From contig NZ_LR027880.1 of assembly GCF_900537995.1 (NCBI RefSeq), forward strand, positions 1,310,001 to 1,374,000: a DNA stretch of 64,000 nucleotides. Direction: 5' to 3'. The notes beneath the pieces are model-generated. The model searched no databases. It was not told where the DNA came from and saw nothing but the letters and a program-made list of their open reading frames with translations. Source of the DNA: Roseburia intestinalis L1-82 (GTDB lineage: Bacteria > Bacillota > Clostridia > Lachnospirales > Lachnospiraceae). Positions 27,484 through 37,793 of the stretch are shown in pieces. Position numbers and translations under genes: made by a program. Position 1 is the stretch's first letter. Every line of letters starts with the position of its first letter.

Positions 27484-28356
27484 ATGTACATAATACAGTT
27501 TATCAGAGGATTTTGTATGGCACTTGCAGACAGTGTCCCGGGAGTATCCGGTGGAACCGTGGCATTTCTGCTTGGGTTTTACGATCAGTTTATCGACTCG
27601 ATCGATGATCTGATCACCGGAAATATGGAAAAAAAGAAAACAGCGTTTTTCTTTCTGATCAAGCTCGGTATCGGCTGGGTAACAGGAATGGTTCTTGCGA
27701 TTCTGATCCTTGCAAATGTTTTTGAATCCCATATTTATGCGATCAGTTCATTATTTATCGGATTTATAATTTTTGCAATTCCGATTGTAGTCCGTGAAGA
27801 ATTGGACACACTAAAAGGGAAATATGCATATTGCCCGTTTGTACTGGTTGGGGCAGCCATTGTGTGTGCCATCACCTATTTTAATCCGGTTGGCGGCGGA
27901 AACAGTGTAAATCTGGAACATCTGACAGTCACAACAGGAATTTATGTATTCATAGCAGGCGCAGTTGCAATCTGCGCAATGGTGCTTCCTGGTATTTCCG
28001 GTTCCACACTGCTTTTAATTATGGGACTTTACCTGCCGATCGTGACGGCGATTAAAGATATCCTGCATTTAAACTTAAAAAGTTTTCCGACAGTATTCGT
28101 ATTCGGATGTGGTGTGTTAGTCGGTATTTTCAGTATTGTAAAGCTGATCCGTAAGGCATTAGAGCGTTTTCGGGCGCAGATGATCTTTCTGATCGTCGGA
28201 CTGATGCTTGGTTCTATTTATGCTGTGATCATGGGCCCAACAACACTGGATACCCCACAGCCTGCAATGACGATCCACAATTTTTCCATCCTGTTCTTTA
28301 TCATAGGTGGGGTAGTGATCTTTGGTTTGCAGCAGATGAAAAAAATTAAAAAATAA
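27484..28356 (+). CDS. DUF368 membrane protein (PopT-like lipid carrier flippase)
   Basis: 290 residues with about eight helices. The DUF368 hallmark GMALADSVPGVSGGT appears near the N-terminus (FCMALADSVPGVSGGTVAFLLG) and a second related MVLPGISGSTLLLIMGLY in the second half, the inverted repeat of the family. Published work shows DUF368 (PopT) proteins recycle undecaprenyl phosphate across the membrane; assignment here is by family. Start at ATGTAC with GAGG 7 bases upstream. Confidence 0.85.
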   Translation: MYIIQFIRGFCMALADSVPGVSGGTVAFLLGFYDQFIDSIDDLITGNMEKKKTAFFFLIKLGIGWVTGMVLAILILANVFESHIYAISSLFIGFIIFAIPIVVREELDTLKGKYAYCPFVLVGAAIVCAITYFNPVGGGNSVNLEHLTVTTGIYVFIAGAVAICAMVLPGISGSTLLLIMGLYLPIVTAIKDILHLNLKSFPTVFVFGCGVLVGIFSIVKLIRKALERFRAQMIFLIVGLMLGSIYAVIMGPTTLDTPQPAMTIHNFSILFFIIGGVVIFGLQQMKKIKK

Positions 28357-28369
28357 ACATTTGAGGGCA

Positions 28370-28425
28370 GTGTGAAAATAAGATTTTCACACTCAAGTTT
28401 GTGCTTACGCCCAAACTTGTCATGC
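28370..28425. repeat. Tandem-hairpin intergenic repeat, copy 1
   Basis: GTGTGAAAAT-AAG-ATTTTCACAC followed by AAGTTTGTGCTTACGCCCAAACTT. The same arrangement is found, complemented, at 39766-39828. It directly follows the DUF368 stop and could end its transcript. Confidence 0.8.
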
Positions 28426-28455
28426 GTAAAGTGCAGCGTAAAAATGGAGAATACT

Positions 28456-30222
28456 ATGAAAAAGTTACTGGTTTATTTAAAAGACTATAAAAAGGAAAGT
28501 GTATTAGGTCCGCTTTTTAAACTGCTCGAGGCAACCTTTGAACTGATCGTGCCGCTGGTTATGGCGGCAATCATTGATACTGGTGTTGCGACCGGGGACA
28601 AGTCCTATATTATGAAAATGTGTATGGTGCTGGTACTGCTTGCAGTGATCGGTCTGACCTGCTCGATCACCGCACAGTATTTCGCGGCAAAGGCGGCAGT
28701 CGGGTTTGCAACAAAACTGCGCCATGCGCTGTTTGCACACATTGAGAGCCTCTCTTTTACAGAGATGGATACTGTTGGAACGGCAACACTGATCACGAGA
28801 ATGACAAGTGATGTCAATCAGGTGCAGAACGGCGTGAACCTTGTGCTGCGTCTGTTTCTGCGTTCCCCGTTTATCGTGTTCGGCGCAATGGTCATGGCAT
28901 TTACCATCGATGTCAAAGCGGCACTGGTGTTTGTCGTTACGATCCCGCTTCTTTCCATAATCGTATTCGGTATCATGCTGATCAGTATTCCGCTTTATAA
29001 AAAGGTACAGTCAGCGCTCGATAAGGTGCTTGGGATCACAAGAGAAAATTTAACAGGAAGCAGGGTGATCCGTGCTTTTAATAAGGAAGATGATGAAAAA
29101 GTACATTTTAATGAAAATAATGATCTTCTGACAAGGGCGCAGATTTATGTCGGAAAGATATCAGCACTAATGAATCCGCTTACCTATGTGATCATCAACG
29201 GTGCGATCGTGGTGCTTGTCTGGACCGGTGCAGTCCGTGTTGATAACGGATATATCACACAGGGTGAGGTGGTTGCGCTGATCAACTATATGTCACAGAT
29301 CTTAGTGGAGTTAGTGAAGCTTGCAAACCTGATCATCAATATCAATAAATCCATTGCATGTGGAAACCGTATCCAGTCCATTTTTGAGATGCAGCCATCC
29401 ATCACGGACGGATCAGGCCAGAAAGTGGATAAGGTGCAGACGGATACCGCTGACAGATCAGAAGAAGCAGAGTATGCCGTGGAATTTTCACATGTAGGAT
29501 TAACCTATGCGGGTGCCGGAGACGAATCTTTAACGGATATTGATTTTAAGGTAAAAAAAGGCGAGACGATCGGTATCATCGGAGGAACCGGTTCCGGAAA
29601 ATCTTCGGTAGTCAACCTGATCCCGCGGTTTTATGACGTGACGTCCGGTTTTATTAAAGTGGACGGAAAAGACGTCAAAGATTATCCGCTTGAGGAGCTG
29701 CGTGGAAAGATTGGTACGGTTTTACAGAAAGCCGTGTTGTTCCATGGAACGATCCGCGAGAACTTAAAATGGGGAAACCCGGATGCGACAGAAGAAGATC
29801 TGAACCGTGCCATCACAGTTGCGCAGGCAAAAGAGTTTATCGACAACAAAGAGGGCAGACTTGATTTTGAAATCGAACAGGGCGGAAAAAACCTTTCCGG
29901 CGGACAGCGCCAGCGTTTAACGATCGCACGTGCAGTCGTAAAGAAACCGGAGATACTCATTTTAGACGACAGTGCATCCGCACTTGATTTTGCAACGGAT
30001 GCAGCTCTTCGAAAAGCCATCCGCGAAATGGAAGGAGAGACGACCGTCTTTATCGTTTCCCAGCGAGCTGCTTCAATCCAGCATGCAGACCGTATCGTTG
30101 TGCTTGATGATGGAAAGATCGTCGGACTTGGAACCAGCGAAGAGCTGTTAGAAAGCTGTGAGGTATATCAGGAAATCTACAACTCACAGTTTAAGAAACA
30201 GGAAGGAGGTAAGACGGCATGA
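28456..30222 (+). CDS. ABC exporter half (degenerate catalytic site)
   Basis: 588 residues. Six-helix membrane domain (about 10-310) and ATPase domain: Walker A GGTGSGKSS, signature LSGGQRQR, Walker B ILILDDSASALD. The catalytic glutamate after Walker B is an aspartate, the hallmark of the non-catalytic half of heterodimeric exporters such as BmrC/YheI and LmrC. Start at ATGAAAAAG with GGAG 7 bases upstream. Overlaps the next gene by 4 bases. Likely exports drugs or peptides. Confidence 0.92.
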   Translation: MKKLLVYLKDYKKESVLGPLFKLLEATFELIVPLVMAAIIDTGVATGDKSYIMKMCMVLVLLAVIGLTCSITAQYFAAKAAVGFATKLRHALFAHIESLSFTEMDTVGTATLITRMTSDVNQVQNGVNLVLRLFLRSPFIVFGAMVMAFTIDVKAALVFVVTIPLLSIIVFGIMLISIPLYKKVQSALDKVLGITRENLTGSRVIRAFNKEDDEKVHFNENNDLLTRAQIYVGKISALMNPLTYVIINGAIVVLVWTGAVRVDNGYITQGEVVALINYMSQILVELVKLANLIININKSIACGNRIQSIFEMQPSITDGSGQKVDKVQTDTADRSEEAEYAVEFSHVGLTYAGAGDESLTDIDFKVKKGETIGIIGGTGSGKSSVVNLIPRFYDVTSGFIKVDGKDVKDYPLEELRGKIGTVLQKAVLFHGTIRENLKWGNPDATEEDLNRAITVAQAKEFIDNKEGRLDFEIEQGGKNLSGGQRQRLTIARAVVKKPEILILDDSASALDFATDAALRKAIREMEGETTVFIVSQRAASIQHADRIVVLDDGKIVGLGTSEELLESCEVYQEIYNSQFKKQEGGKTA

Positions 30223-31973
30223 AAAAAGTAGTGACAGACCAGCAGAAGACAACAGTAAAAAAAGTGCTTGATTACATCCGGAGATACTGGTTTTACCTTG
30301 GCTTATCGATCGTGCTTGCGGCAGTTACCGTGGCACTGACTCTTTATATCCCGATCTTAACAGGACGTGCAGTCGACCTGATCATCACGAAGGGACAGGT
30401 TGATTTTGCAGGAATCCTTGTGATCTTAGAGCGTATGGCAGTGGTGATTTTGCTCACGGCAGCCGCGCAGTGGATCATGAATGCATGCAACAATAAGATT
30501 ACTTACAATGTGATCCGTGATATCCGGAAAGAAGCGTTTGAGCGGATCGAACATTTACCGCTTAAGTATATTGATTCCCATTCTTATGGAGAGGTGGTCA
30601 GCCGTGTCATCGCGGATGTTGATCAGTTTGCAGATGGTCTTCTGATGGGATTTACACAGTTTTTTACCGGAATCGTGACAATTTTCGGTACACTGATCTT
30701 TATGCTGACGATCAGTGTGAATATCACGGTTGCGGTCGTGGTCATCACACCGTTATCATTGTTTGTTGCAAGTTTTATTGCAAAAAAGACATTTTCCATG
30801 TTCAAACTGCAGTCTGAGACACGGGGCGAACAGACCGCTTTCATCGAAGAGATGGTTGGAAACCAGAAAGTCGTGCAGGCATTTTCACATGAGGATGAGG
30901 CGTTAGAGCAGTTCGACGAGATCAACGGAAGACTGCAGAAATATTCACTGCGCGCGATCTTCTTTTCAAGTATCACGAACCCGGCAACACGTTTTATCAA
31001 CAGCCTTGTCTATGCGACAGTCGGTGTCATCGGTGCATTTCTTGCCATCAGAGGAAGCATTACAGTCGGACAGTTATCGAGTCTTTTAAGTTATGCGAAC
31101 CAGTATACGAAGCCGTTTAACGAGATCTCCGGTGTCATCACCGAGCTGCAGAATGCACTTGCCTGTGCTGCCCGAGTGTTTGAACTGATCGAGGAGCCGG
31201 TCGAGAAGCCGGATGCAGAGAGTGCGAAAGTGTTAGAGAAAGCGGACGGAAGCGTAGAACTGTCCCATGTATATTTCTCTTATACGCCGGAACAGAAGCT
31301 GATCGAGGATTTCAACCTTTCCGTACAGCCGGGACAGCGCGTGGCAATCGTAGGGCCTACGGGCTGCGGTAAGACGACACTCATCAATCTTCTGATGCGT
31401 TTTTATGATGTGAACAGTGGAGAGATCCGTGTCAGCGGAACACCGATCGATGAAATGACCAGAAAGAGCCTCAGAAGCAATTATGGTATGGTATTGCAGG
31501 AAACGTGGTTAAGGAGTGGAACGATCCGTGAAAATATCACGATGGGAAAACCGGATGCCACGGAGGAAGAGATCATCGCAGCGGCAAAAGCATCCCATGC
31601 TCACAGCTTTATCAAGCGTCTGCCAAAAGGATATGATACCGTGATCTCGGAGGATGGCGGAAGTCTTTCGCAGGGACAGAAACAGCTCCTTTGTATCACG
31701 AGAGTCATGCTGTGTCTGCCGCCGATGCTGATCTTAGATGAGGCGACATCCTCGATTGATACGAGAACCGAGATCAAGATTCAGGAAGCATTTGCGCGTA
31801 TGATGAAAGGACGTACCAGTTTCATCGTTGCACATCGTCTCTCCACGATCCGAGAAGCAGATATCATTCTTGTCATGCGGGATGGAAATATTGTGGAACA
31901 GGGAAAACATGAGGAACTGTTAGAGAAAAATGGATTTTATGCAAAACTGTATAACAGCCAGTTTGCAAAATAA
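30219..31973 (+). CDS. ABC exporter half (catalytic)
   Basis: 584 residues. Membrane domain about 20-310; Walker A GPTGCGKTT, signature LSQGQKQL, Walker B MLILDEATSSID with the canonical glutamate, and H-loop IVAHRLSTI. It forms the heterodimer with the preceding half (BmrD/LmrD side). AGGAGG precedes ATG; stop and start overlap as ATGA. No regulator is adjacent on this strand. Confidence 0.93.
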   Translation: MKKVVTDQQKTTVKKVLDYIRRYWFYLGLSIVLAAVTVALTLYIPILTGRAVDLIITKGQVDFAGILVILERMAVVILLTAAAQWIMNACNNKITYNVIRDIRKEAFERIEHLPLKYIDSHSYGEVVSRVIADVDQFADGLLMGFTQFFTGIVTIFGTLIFMLTISVNITVAVVVITPLSLFVASFIAKKTFSMFKLQSETRGEQTAFIEEMVGNQKVVQAFSHEDEALEQFDEINGRLQKYSLRAIFFSSITNPATRFINSLVYATVGVIGAFLAIRGSITVGQLSSLLSYANQYTKPFNEISGVITELQNALACAARVFELIEEPVEKPDAESAKVLEKADGSVELSHVYFSYTPEQKLIEDFNLSVQPGQRVAIVGPTGCGKTTLINLLMRFYDVNSGEIRVSGTPIDEMTRKSLRSNYGMVLQETWLRSGTIRENITMGKPDATEEEIIAAAKASHAHSFIKRLPKGYDTVISEDGGSLSQGQKQLLCITRVMLCLPPMLILDEATSSIDTRTEIKIQEAFARMMKGRTSFIVAHRLSTIREADIILVMRDGNIVEQGKHEELLEKNGFYAKLYNSQFAK

Positions 31974-31990
31974 AATGTAAGAAAAATAAG

Positions 31991-32069
31991 AACAGCCGTA
32001 TTTTGAGGTGACCTGTGATCGTCAGATAATGAAGCAGCGGTCAGAATGCCTCAAAGTCCGGCTGTTTTT
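31991..32069. terminator. Bidirectional terminator
   Basis: AACAGCCG plus TTTTGAGG pair with CCTCAAA and CGGCTGTT across about 40 bases, with T-rich sides. Lies between convergent ABC exporter and GntR genes. Confidence 0.75.
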
Positions 32070-32098
32070 ATGAAGTTTATTTGAAGGTGTTTCTAAGA

Positions 32099-32800
32099 TC
32101 AGTAGATCATGCGGTTTCCGCTGATACATTCTGTGGTGGAAGTTTCTATGTAATGGAGAGCACCGTCTACGTCCCTTGCACGGACGAAATTATAAATGGA
32201 TAAGGCACTCTGGTATAATTCCTCGATGCTGTATTTTATTGCATAGCGCACCCACAGGCTGCAAACAAGGTCGCGGAAAGAGGTAAAAAACAGCGGCAGA
32301 AGCATATTTCCACTGATAAAACTCAGTTCGTGGCTGAATTCAAAGATCGATGCAGCGGCATCCTCCGGGGTGGAGGAATTTTTTAATTTGTCCAGATAAA
32401 AGGTAAGTCCCTCGATTTCAGCGTCACTTGCTTTTTCAATCGTAAGGCGGGCTGCAAGGTTCATAAAAAGAATACGCACTTCGAGGATGGAACGGATCTC
32501 ATCACTGCTTAAAGAACCGCCATTATATTTCATAATGGAAACTAAAGTGTCCATAGTTCCATTTCTGCGGTAATCTTCCACGAACGTACCAATCCGTGGT
32601 TTTACCACGACAAACCCCTTCTTTTCAAGTTCGGCGATACCTGAGTTGACGACGGCACGTGAAACCTGCATGGATGAGGCAAGTTCACGTTCGGATGGGA
32701 GTTTCGTGCCAATCGGAAGTCTGCCGGAAATGATCATATTTTCAAGTTCGGATATAAATAACTCTTTGAGTGATGGTGCATTTAATTTTTGAAATTCCAT
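32099..32800 (-). CDS. GntR-family (FadR/FCD) transcriptional regulator
   Basis: 233 residues. Winged helix with LPSERELASSMQVSRAVVNSGIAELEKKGFV and GTFV, then an all-helical FCD ligand domain (IRSILEVRILFMNLAARLTIEKAS; FEFSHELSFISGN). FCD proteins bind small organic acids via a metal site. The operator at 32830-32857 lies 30 bases upstream of its start, so self-regulation is expected, and control of the divergent cyclase gene is possible. Confidence 0.9.
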   Translation of the reverse strand: MEFQKLNAPSLKELFISELENMIISGRLPIGTKLPSERELASSMQVSRAVVNSGIAELEKKGFVVVKPRIGTFVEDYRRNGTMDTLVSIMKYNGGSLSSDEIRSILEVRILFMNLAARLTIEKASDAEIEGLTFYLDKLKNSSTPEDAAASIFEFSHELSFISGNMLLPLFFTSFRDLVCSLWVRYAIKYSIEELYQSALSIYNFVRARDVDGALHYIETSTTECISGNRMIY

Positions 32801-32829
32801 AAAATTTATACCTCTATTGTGTCAAAAAT

Positions 32830-32857
32830 ATTTGTGGTATGGTCACATACCACAAAT
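32830..32857. promoter_or_regulatory. GntR-type operator
   Basis: ATTTGTGGTATG (32830-32841) and CATACCACAAAT (32846-32857) are a perfect 12-bp inverted repeat around GTCA. The TGGTAT-N-ATACCA core is of FadR-subfamily type. Confidence 0.85.
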
Positions 32858-32940
32858 AATTTTAGGGTTTCCCGGAAAAAAAATCAAGAAAATGTTGTCG
32901 AAAGTGTTCAAAAAAACATACAAAAAATGAGTGATAATTT

Positions 32941-32969
32941 TTGACAATTTATGACAAAATGCATATAAT
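32941..32969 (+). promoter_or_regulatory. Consensus sigma-A promoter of cyclase operon
   Basis: TTGACA (32941-32946), exactly 17 bases, TATAAT (32964-32969), about 37 bases before the start codon. Confidence 0.92.
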
Positions 32970-33005
32970 AGAACTATATCAGAAAGAAGAGAGAGAGGAT
33001 TGCCG

Positions 33006-34679
33006 ATGAGGTCTTTACAGTCTAAATTTCTGGCTTTGACGGTAGGATGTGTACTTCTTTCAGCGCTGGCACTTGGATATGTTGGTTTTCTATATACGCA
33101 TAAACTTGTAAATGAGGATTCCGCACAGTTCATGAATCTGTTTTGCGAGGATAAGGCAGAGGAGATCAATGCAACGCTGACAAGTATTGAACAGTCCGTG
33201 AATATGATTCAGGATTATACAATAGAACAGTATAGCGAACTTGGAAAAAACGGGATGGACAAAGACAATACCGATGTGCTGGTGAAGAAAGTGCAGGAGG
33301 TTGCCTTACATACTGTGAAAAATACAGAAGGATCACGCGGAGTCTATATGAGAGTGAATCCGGAACTTGCTGGTCCCCAGACAGGATTTTTCTGGTACAA
33401 GGATGAAAATGGCGAAGTTACTGAAGATTCCCTTGTCGATTTTTCAAAATATGCACAGGATGATAAGGAGCATGTCGACTGGTATTATGAGGCACTCGAA
33501 AAAGAAGAGGCGTTCTGGATGGAGCCGTATGACAATAAGAATAAAAATGACTGGATTATTTCTTATGTGGTGCCGATATACAGGAATGAAGACTTTATCG
33601 GTGTTCTGGGCATGGATATTGATATGGCACTGCTGAAAGAAAAGGTGGATTCTGTACAGATTTATGAGAGCGGTTATGCTTTCCTTGCAGGAGCAGATTA
33701 TGTAATTTATTATCACCGTGATTATCCGGAAGGACTTGATGAAGAAAATACACATGGAAAGATCAGAAAGGTCTTAAATTTACTGTACAAAAAAGGAACA
33801 CAGGATAATCTTGTCGGTTATAATCTGGATGGCATAAAGAAGAAAATGACCGCCAGACAGTTAGAAAACGGTATGTTTTTTGTTGTCACCGCACCGACAA
33901 AGGAGATCAATGCGTCGAGTAACCGTATTATCCGATTGTTTTTGGTTTCAACGCTGTCTATCATGTTTATATCGGTTTTAATCACAATCCATGTTACCAG
34001 GAAAATGACGCGTCCGCTCAAAGAACTTACGGAAGCTGCACAGAAGGTTGCCGGTGGTGATCTTGAGGTCAATATCGACTGTGAATCCAAAGATGAGGTT
34101 GGTGTACTTGCAGACAGCGTGCAACAGATGGTAAATCACCTGCGGCATTACATTGACTATGTGAATGAGCAGGCGTATACGGATGCCCTGACAGGCGTTG
34201 CCAATAAAGCTGCATATAAAGAGTATGTGGATAAGTTAGATAAACGTGCGGCTGATGAGAAGATCAAATATGCAGTTGTAGTCATGGATATCAATAACCT
34301 TAAAAAGATCAATGACAATTTTGGACATGAATTCGGTGACATGCTGATCAGGGATGCAAGCAGACTGATACAAAAGGGATTTAAAGACCATATCGTATAC
34401 CGCATCGGAGGAGACGAATTTGTGATCATCATCGAACAGGCCGAAAAGGCAATATGTGATGAGTTGCTGAGAAATTTTGATGATGGCATTGTGGTTTTCA
34501 ATAAAAACAATACAAAGTATGAACAGAAAATACAGATTGCGCGGGGAATCGCATTTTATGAGCCGGACTGCATAGATTCTTTTGCATCCGTATTCCGTGA
34601 AGCAGATCATGCAATGTATGAGAATAAGGTTATGCAGAAATCAATGCAGACTGCGCCGCCTGCTGCGGGACAGTCTTAG
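33006..34679 (+). CDS. Diguanylate cyclase with dCache sensor
   Basis: 558 residues. Membrane helix (about 8-30), double-Cache extracellular sensor (about 35-305) with FFWYKDENG and WYYEALEKEEAFWMEPY, second helix (about 310-330), HAMP (MTRPLKELTEAAQKVAGGDLEV) and GGDEF domain with RIGGDEFVI. The usual RxxD inhibitory site five residues before GGDEF reads GFKD, so product inhibition is probably absent. Makes cyclic di-GMP from GTP. ATG chosen with GAGAGGA 7 bases upstream. Followed 28 bases later by the chemoreceptor-like gene. Confidence 0.93.
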   Translation: MRSLQSKFLALTVGCVLLSALALGYVGFLYTHKLVNEDSAQFMNLFCEDKAEEINATLTSIEQSVNMIQDYTIEQYSELGKNGMDKDNTDVLVKKVQEVALHTVKNTEGSRGVYMRVNPELAGPQTGFFWYKDENGEVTEDSLVDFSKYAQDDKEHVDWYYEALEKEEAFWMEPYDNKNKNDWIISYVVPIYRNEDFIGVLGMDIDMALLKEKVDSVQIYESGYAFLAGADYVIYYHRDYPEGLDEENTHGKIRKVLNLLYKKGTQDNLVGYNLDGIKKKMTARQLENGMFFVVTAPTKEINASSNRIIRLFLVSTLSIMFISVLITIHVTRKMTRPLKELTEAAQKVAGGDLEVNIDCESKDEVGVLADSVQQMVNHLRHYIDYVNEQAYTDALTGVANKAAYKEYVDKLDKRAADEKIKYAVVVMDINNLKKINDNFGHEFGDMLIRDASRLIQKGFKDHIVYRIGGDEFVIIIEQAEKAICDELLRNFDDGIVVFNKNNTKYEQKIQIARGIAFYEPDCIDSFASVFREADHAMYENKVMQKSMQTAPPAAGQS

Positions 34680-34707
34680 GTACTAAAAACAGATGGAGGA
34701 TAAAAAA

Positions 34708-36012
34708 ATGGGCGATGATAAAAAGATGGCATGGAAAAAACTGCTAAGCGTTTTTGGTGTGTTTTTCCTGATTATGGCAGTATGGCAGATTGTTGTACTT
34801 GAGCTGTTGAAAAATGGAGTGATCGGCACAATGGTTGCGATGATACTGATCTGTGCTGCAACAGTAATCATTTTCGGGTTAGTGTTTGCATTAATCAGGA
34901 CACTTTTGGATGTTTTCAGACAGCTTATGGGCGAAGGCACAGAGGCAGGAGGTTCCGGTGGTGTTGCAGAGAAGGCAAATAAACTTGCGGAGAAAGATGG
35001 TGAGATCGGACAGCTTGTGCGTACATTTCAGGAGTCGATTACTTCATTTTCACAGGTTGTACTTGGCATTAAAAAGGCGACGAAGGAGCTTGGTGAGGTT
35101 TCGGAGGATTTCAAACATATCTTTAAGAGTATGACAACTTCTCTGGATCAGACCGAGCAGGCAGTTACCACCATTACCGATAATACAATATCCCAGGCAG
35201 ATCATACCGTTGATATGAAAGAGAAGATCAACGCTATCAGCAGAACGATTGATGAGATTGCTGAAAATGTTTCGATGTTAGCACAGAGTGCAGAGCATAT
35301 GAAAGAGAGCAACAAAGCAGCAGAAGCAATCATGGAGGAACTTGTAAATATCAGCAAAGAGAGCGGCATTGCGATTGAAAATGTAAGACAGCAGACAGAT
35401 CTGACCAACCAGTCAGCGCAGGAGATCCGTACGGCAACAGAGATCATAGCCGGAATTTCTAATCAGACAAACCTTCTTGCATTGAATGCAAGCATTGAGG
35501 CTGCAAGAGCAGGGGAACATGGAAGAGGATTTGCAGTTGTTGCGGAAGAGATCCGTACGTTAGCAGATCAGTCAAGAGAATCAACAGAGCAGATCAACCA
35601 GATTGTCAATACATTGATTGACAATTCAAATATCAGTGTAGAGATCACGCAGAAGGTATCAGAAGCGTTTGTAAAACAGAATGAAAAGATTCATGATACA
35701 GAAGAGATTTTCCGTTCACTGAATGAGGAAATCAAGAATACAAGCGATGCGGTAGATGGAATCAGTGAAGAAGTAAGTGCGTTAGATGATCATAAGACTG
35801 TGATCGAGAGTGGAATCACATCTCTGACAGAGTTTGCGGAGCAGAATGCTGACAGCGCCAAAGTAACGACCGAGAATATGGAAGAATTCCAGCAGATCGT
35901 TGACCAGTGCAATCAGGCGACAGAGCGGATTGTGACAGTATCAGATGAGCTGGTAGGTTACCTCGGAAAAGTAAACGCAAATGTAAAAGATAAAATAGGT
36001 GGACGTAATTAA
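34708..36012 (+). CDS. Methyl-accepting chemotaxis-like protein without ligand domain
   Basis: 434 residues. Two close N-terminal membrane helices (about 15-35 and 40-65) with no periplasmic domain, then a long coiled coil with the MCP hairpin tip [32 protein letters not shown]. It may sense membrane state or act with the cyclase upstream. GGAGG lies 8 bases before the ATG; an upstream ATG falls inside that ribosome site. Confidence 0.92.
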   Translation: MGDDKKMAWKKLLSVFGVFFLIMAVWQIVVLELLKNGVIGTMVAMILICAATVIIFGLVFALIRTLLDVFRQLMGEGTEAGGSGGVAEKANKLAEKDGEIGQLVRTFQESITSFSQVVLGIKKATKELGEVSEDFKHIFKSMTTSLDQTEQAVTTITDNTISQADHTVDMKEKINAISRTIDEIAENVSMLAQSAEHMKESNKAAEAIMEELVNISKESGIAIENVRQQTDLTNQSAQEIRTATEIIAGISNQTNLLALNASIEAARAGEHGRGFAVVAEEIRTLADQSRESTEQINQIVNTLIDNSNISVEITQKVSEAFVKQNEKIHDTEEIFRSLNEEIKNTSDAVDGISEEVSALDDHKTVIESGITSLTEFAEQNADSAKVTTENMEEFQQIVDQCNQATERIVTVSDELVGYLGKVNANVKDKIGGRN

Positions 36013-36045
36013 AAAATAAATCGGAAATGGAGAAAAGAGTACCGC

Positions 36046-37617
36046 ATGAGCAATTGTGCGGTATTTTTCAATACTATGAGAACAGAACAGAAAACATCAG
36101 TAAAAAACAGCATAGGAAGACTTGTCTTTGTCGGAATCAGTGTCTTGCTTCAGGTGATATGGATCATCAACCTTTTCTTATGGCTGAACCGTTATTCAGC
36201 GGCAATTTCCCTTTTTTCCACGCTGATCGCAGTCTCAGTTGTCTTTGCAATATACGGAACGCATGGAAATATGGCATTTAAAGTGCCATGGATGCTTCTG
36301 ATTGCAGCTTTTCCGATTTTTGGATTGTGTGTGTTTCTGTTATTCGGGCGTTCGAATCTGACGAGGAGCATGAAAAAATGTTATGAATTGATCGATGAGG
36401 AACTTTTTCCTTTTTTAAACGGTGATGATGAGGTCATAAAAGAACTGCAGGAAAAAGATTTGTCGATTGCAAATCAGTCGGATTATATCTGGAAATACGG
36501 GCATTATCCGGTATATCATAACACGGATGTAGCATTTTATGCGGATGCGTCACAGGGGCTGGAGGCACAGCTTGCAGAACTGAAAAAAGCAGAACATTTT
36601 ATTTTTATGGAGTACCATGCAATCGAGCAGGCGGAATCGTTTGAGCGGATTTTAAACGTTTTGAAAGACAGAGCTGCACATGGTGTGGAGGTACGTATTT
36701 TTTATGATGATGTCGGAAGTATCGGTTTTATCAATCATGATTTCCGTAAACGCATGGAAGAAAATGACATTGCATGCCGTGTATTCAATCCGATTATTCC
36801 GGTATTGTCCGTATTTATGAATAACCGGGATCACAGAAAGATCACGGTCATCGATGGAAAGGTGGGATTTACAGGGGGATATAACCTTGCAAATGAGTAT
36901 TTTAACATTACCCACCCGTACGGACACTGGAAGGATACCGGTATCCGCTTAGAGGGGGATGCGGTAAAAAGCCTTACTGTCATGTTTCTTGAAATGTGGA
37001 ATGCCGTGAAAAAAACAGATCAGGATTATCAGAAGTATCTGCCAGAGACAGATTATCAGGCGAAACAGGATGGTTTTATCCAGCCGTATGCGGACAGTCC
37101 GTTAGATGACGAGCACGTCGGAGAGAGTGTTTATATGAATCTCATTGCACATGCAAAAAAGGAGATTTATTTCACAACCCCGTATCTGATCATCACAGAT
37201 GAGATGAACCGGGCACTGGGACTTGCAGCAAAACGCGGGGTGGATGTGCGGATCGTCACACCGGGAATCCCGGATAAAAAACTGATCTACAAAGTGACAC
37301 GTTCTTATTATGCAGGACTGGTGCGACAGGGGGTGCGTATTTATGAATACACACCTGGATTTATTCATGCAAAACAGTGTGTCTGCGACGGGGAAGCGGC
37401 AACCTGTGGCACGATCAATATGGATTATCGCAGTTTGTATCTTCATTTTGAAAATGGGGCTTTTTTGTACAACTGTGATGCGGTGAAGGAAATGCGGAAG
37501 GATTTTGAACATATTTTTGCCGAGAGTACGGAAGTGACAGAAAAATATAAGAGCGGGCGATCCGCTGTTTTGCGTGGAACCCAGTGCCTTCTGCGGTTGT
37601 TTGCACCTTTGATGTAA
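36046..37617 (+). CDS. cls: Cardiolipin synthase
   Basis: 523 residues. N-terminal membrane helices (about 25-50, 60-80, 85-105), then two PLD domains with HRKITVIDGKVGFTGGYN and HAKQCVCDGEAATCGTINMD, the two HxKxxxxD motifs. Joins phosphatidylglycerol molecules to cardiolipin at the membrane. An alternative start at 36076 lacks a ribosome site; the one at 36046 has GGAG 15 bases upstream, which is far. Confidence 0.92.
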   Translation: MSNCAVFFNTMRTEQKTSVKNSIGRLVFVGISVLLQVIWIINLFLWLNRYSAAISLFSTLIAVSVVFAIYGTHGNMAFKVPWMLLIAAFPIFGLCVFLLFGRSNLTRSMKKCYELIDEELFPFLNGDDEVIKELQEKDLSIANQSDYIWKYGHYPVYHNTDVAFYADASQGLEAQLAELKKAEHFIFMEYHAIEQAESFERILNVLKDRAAHGVEVRIFYDDVGSIGFINHDFRKRMEENDIACRVFNPIIPVLSVFMNNRDHRKITVIDGKVGFTGGYNLANEYFNITHPYGHWKDTGIRLEGDAVKSLTVMFLEMWNAVKKTDQDYQKYLPETDYQAKQDGFIQPYADSPLDDEHVGESVYMNLIAHAKKEIYFTTPYLIITDEMNRALGLAAKRGVDVRIVTPGIPDKKLIYKVTRSYYAGLVRQGVRIYEYTPGFIHAKQCVCDGEAATCGTINMDYRSLYLHFENGAFLYNCDAVKEMRKDFEHIFAESTEVTEKYKSGRSAVLRGTQCLLRLFAPLM

Positions 37618-37633
37618 AAAACGCACTTTCTAT

Positions 37634-37675
37634 TATTCATGACAATAGAATGTTCGCAGAGTGTGCATTCTATTG
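37634..37675. repeat. 42-base hairpin repeat, copy 1
   Basis: CAATAGAATG-TTCGCAGAGTGTG-CATTCTATTG, after the cls stop. Almost the same 42 bases occur at 55938-55979 with three substitutions, two of them in or next to the stem and structure-preserving. Confidence 0.85.
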
Positions 37676-37793
37676 TATGAAATCTTCACAGAAGTTTAAA
37701 TAAATTTTTGGTAAAAGTATGGTAAAATAGTAATTAGAAGGTAACCGGTCAGGAGAAGCCGTTACAAAATAATGTTTCTAAGGAGAAAGTCAA

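Noticed and set aside
36652..37626. Minus-strand frames opposite cls
   Set aside because: No start signals and antisense composition; cls is clearly real.
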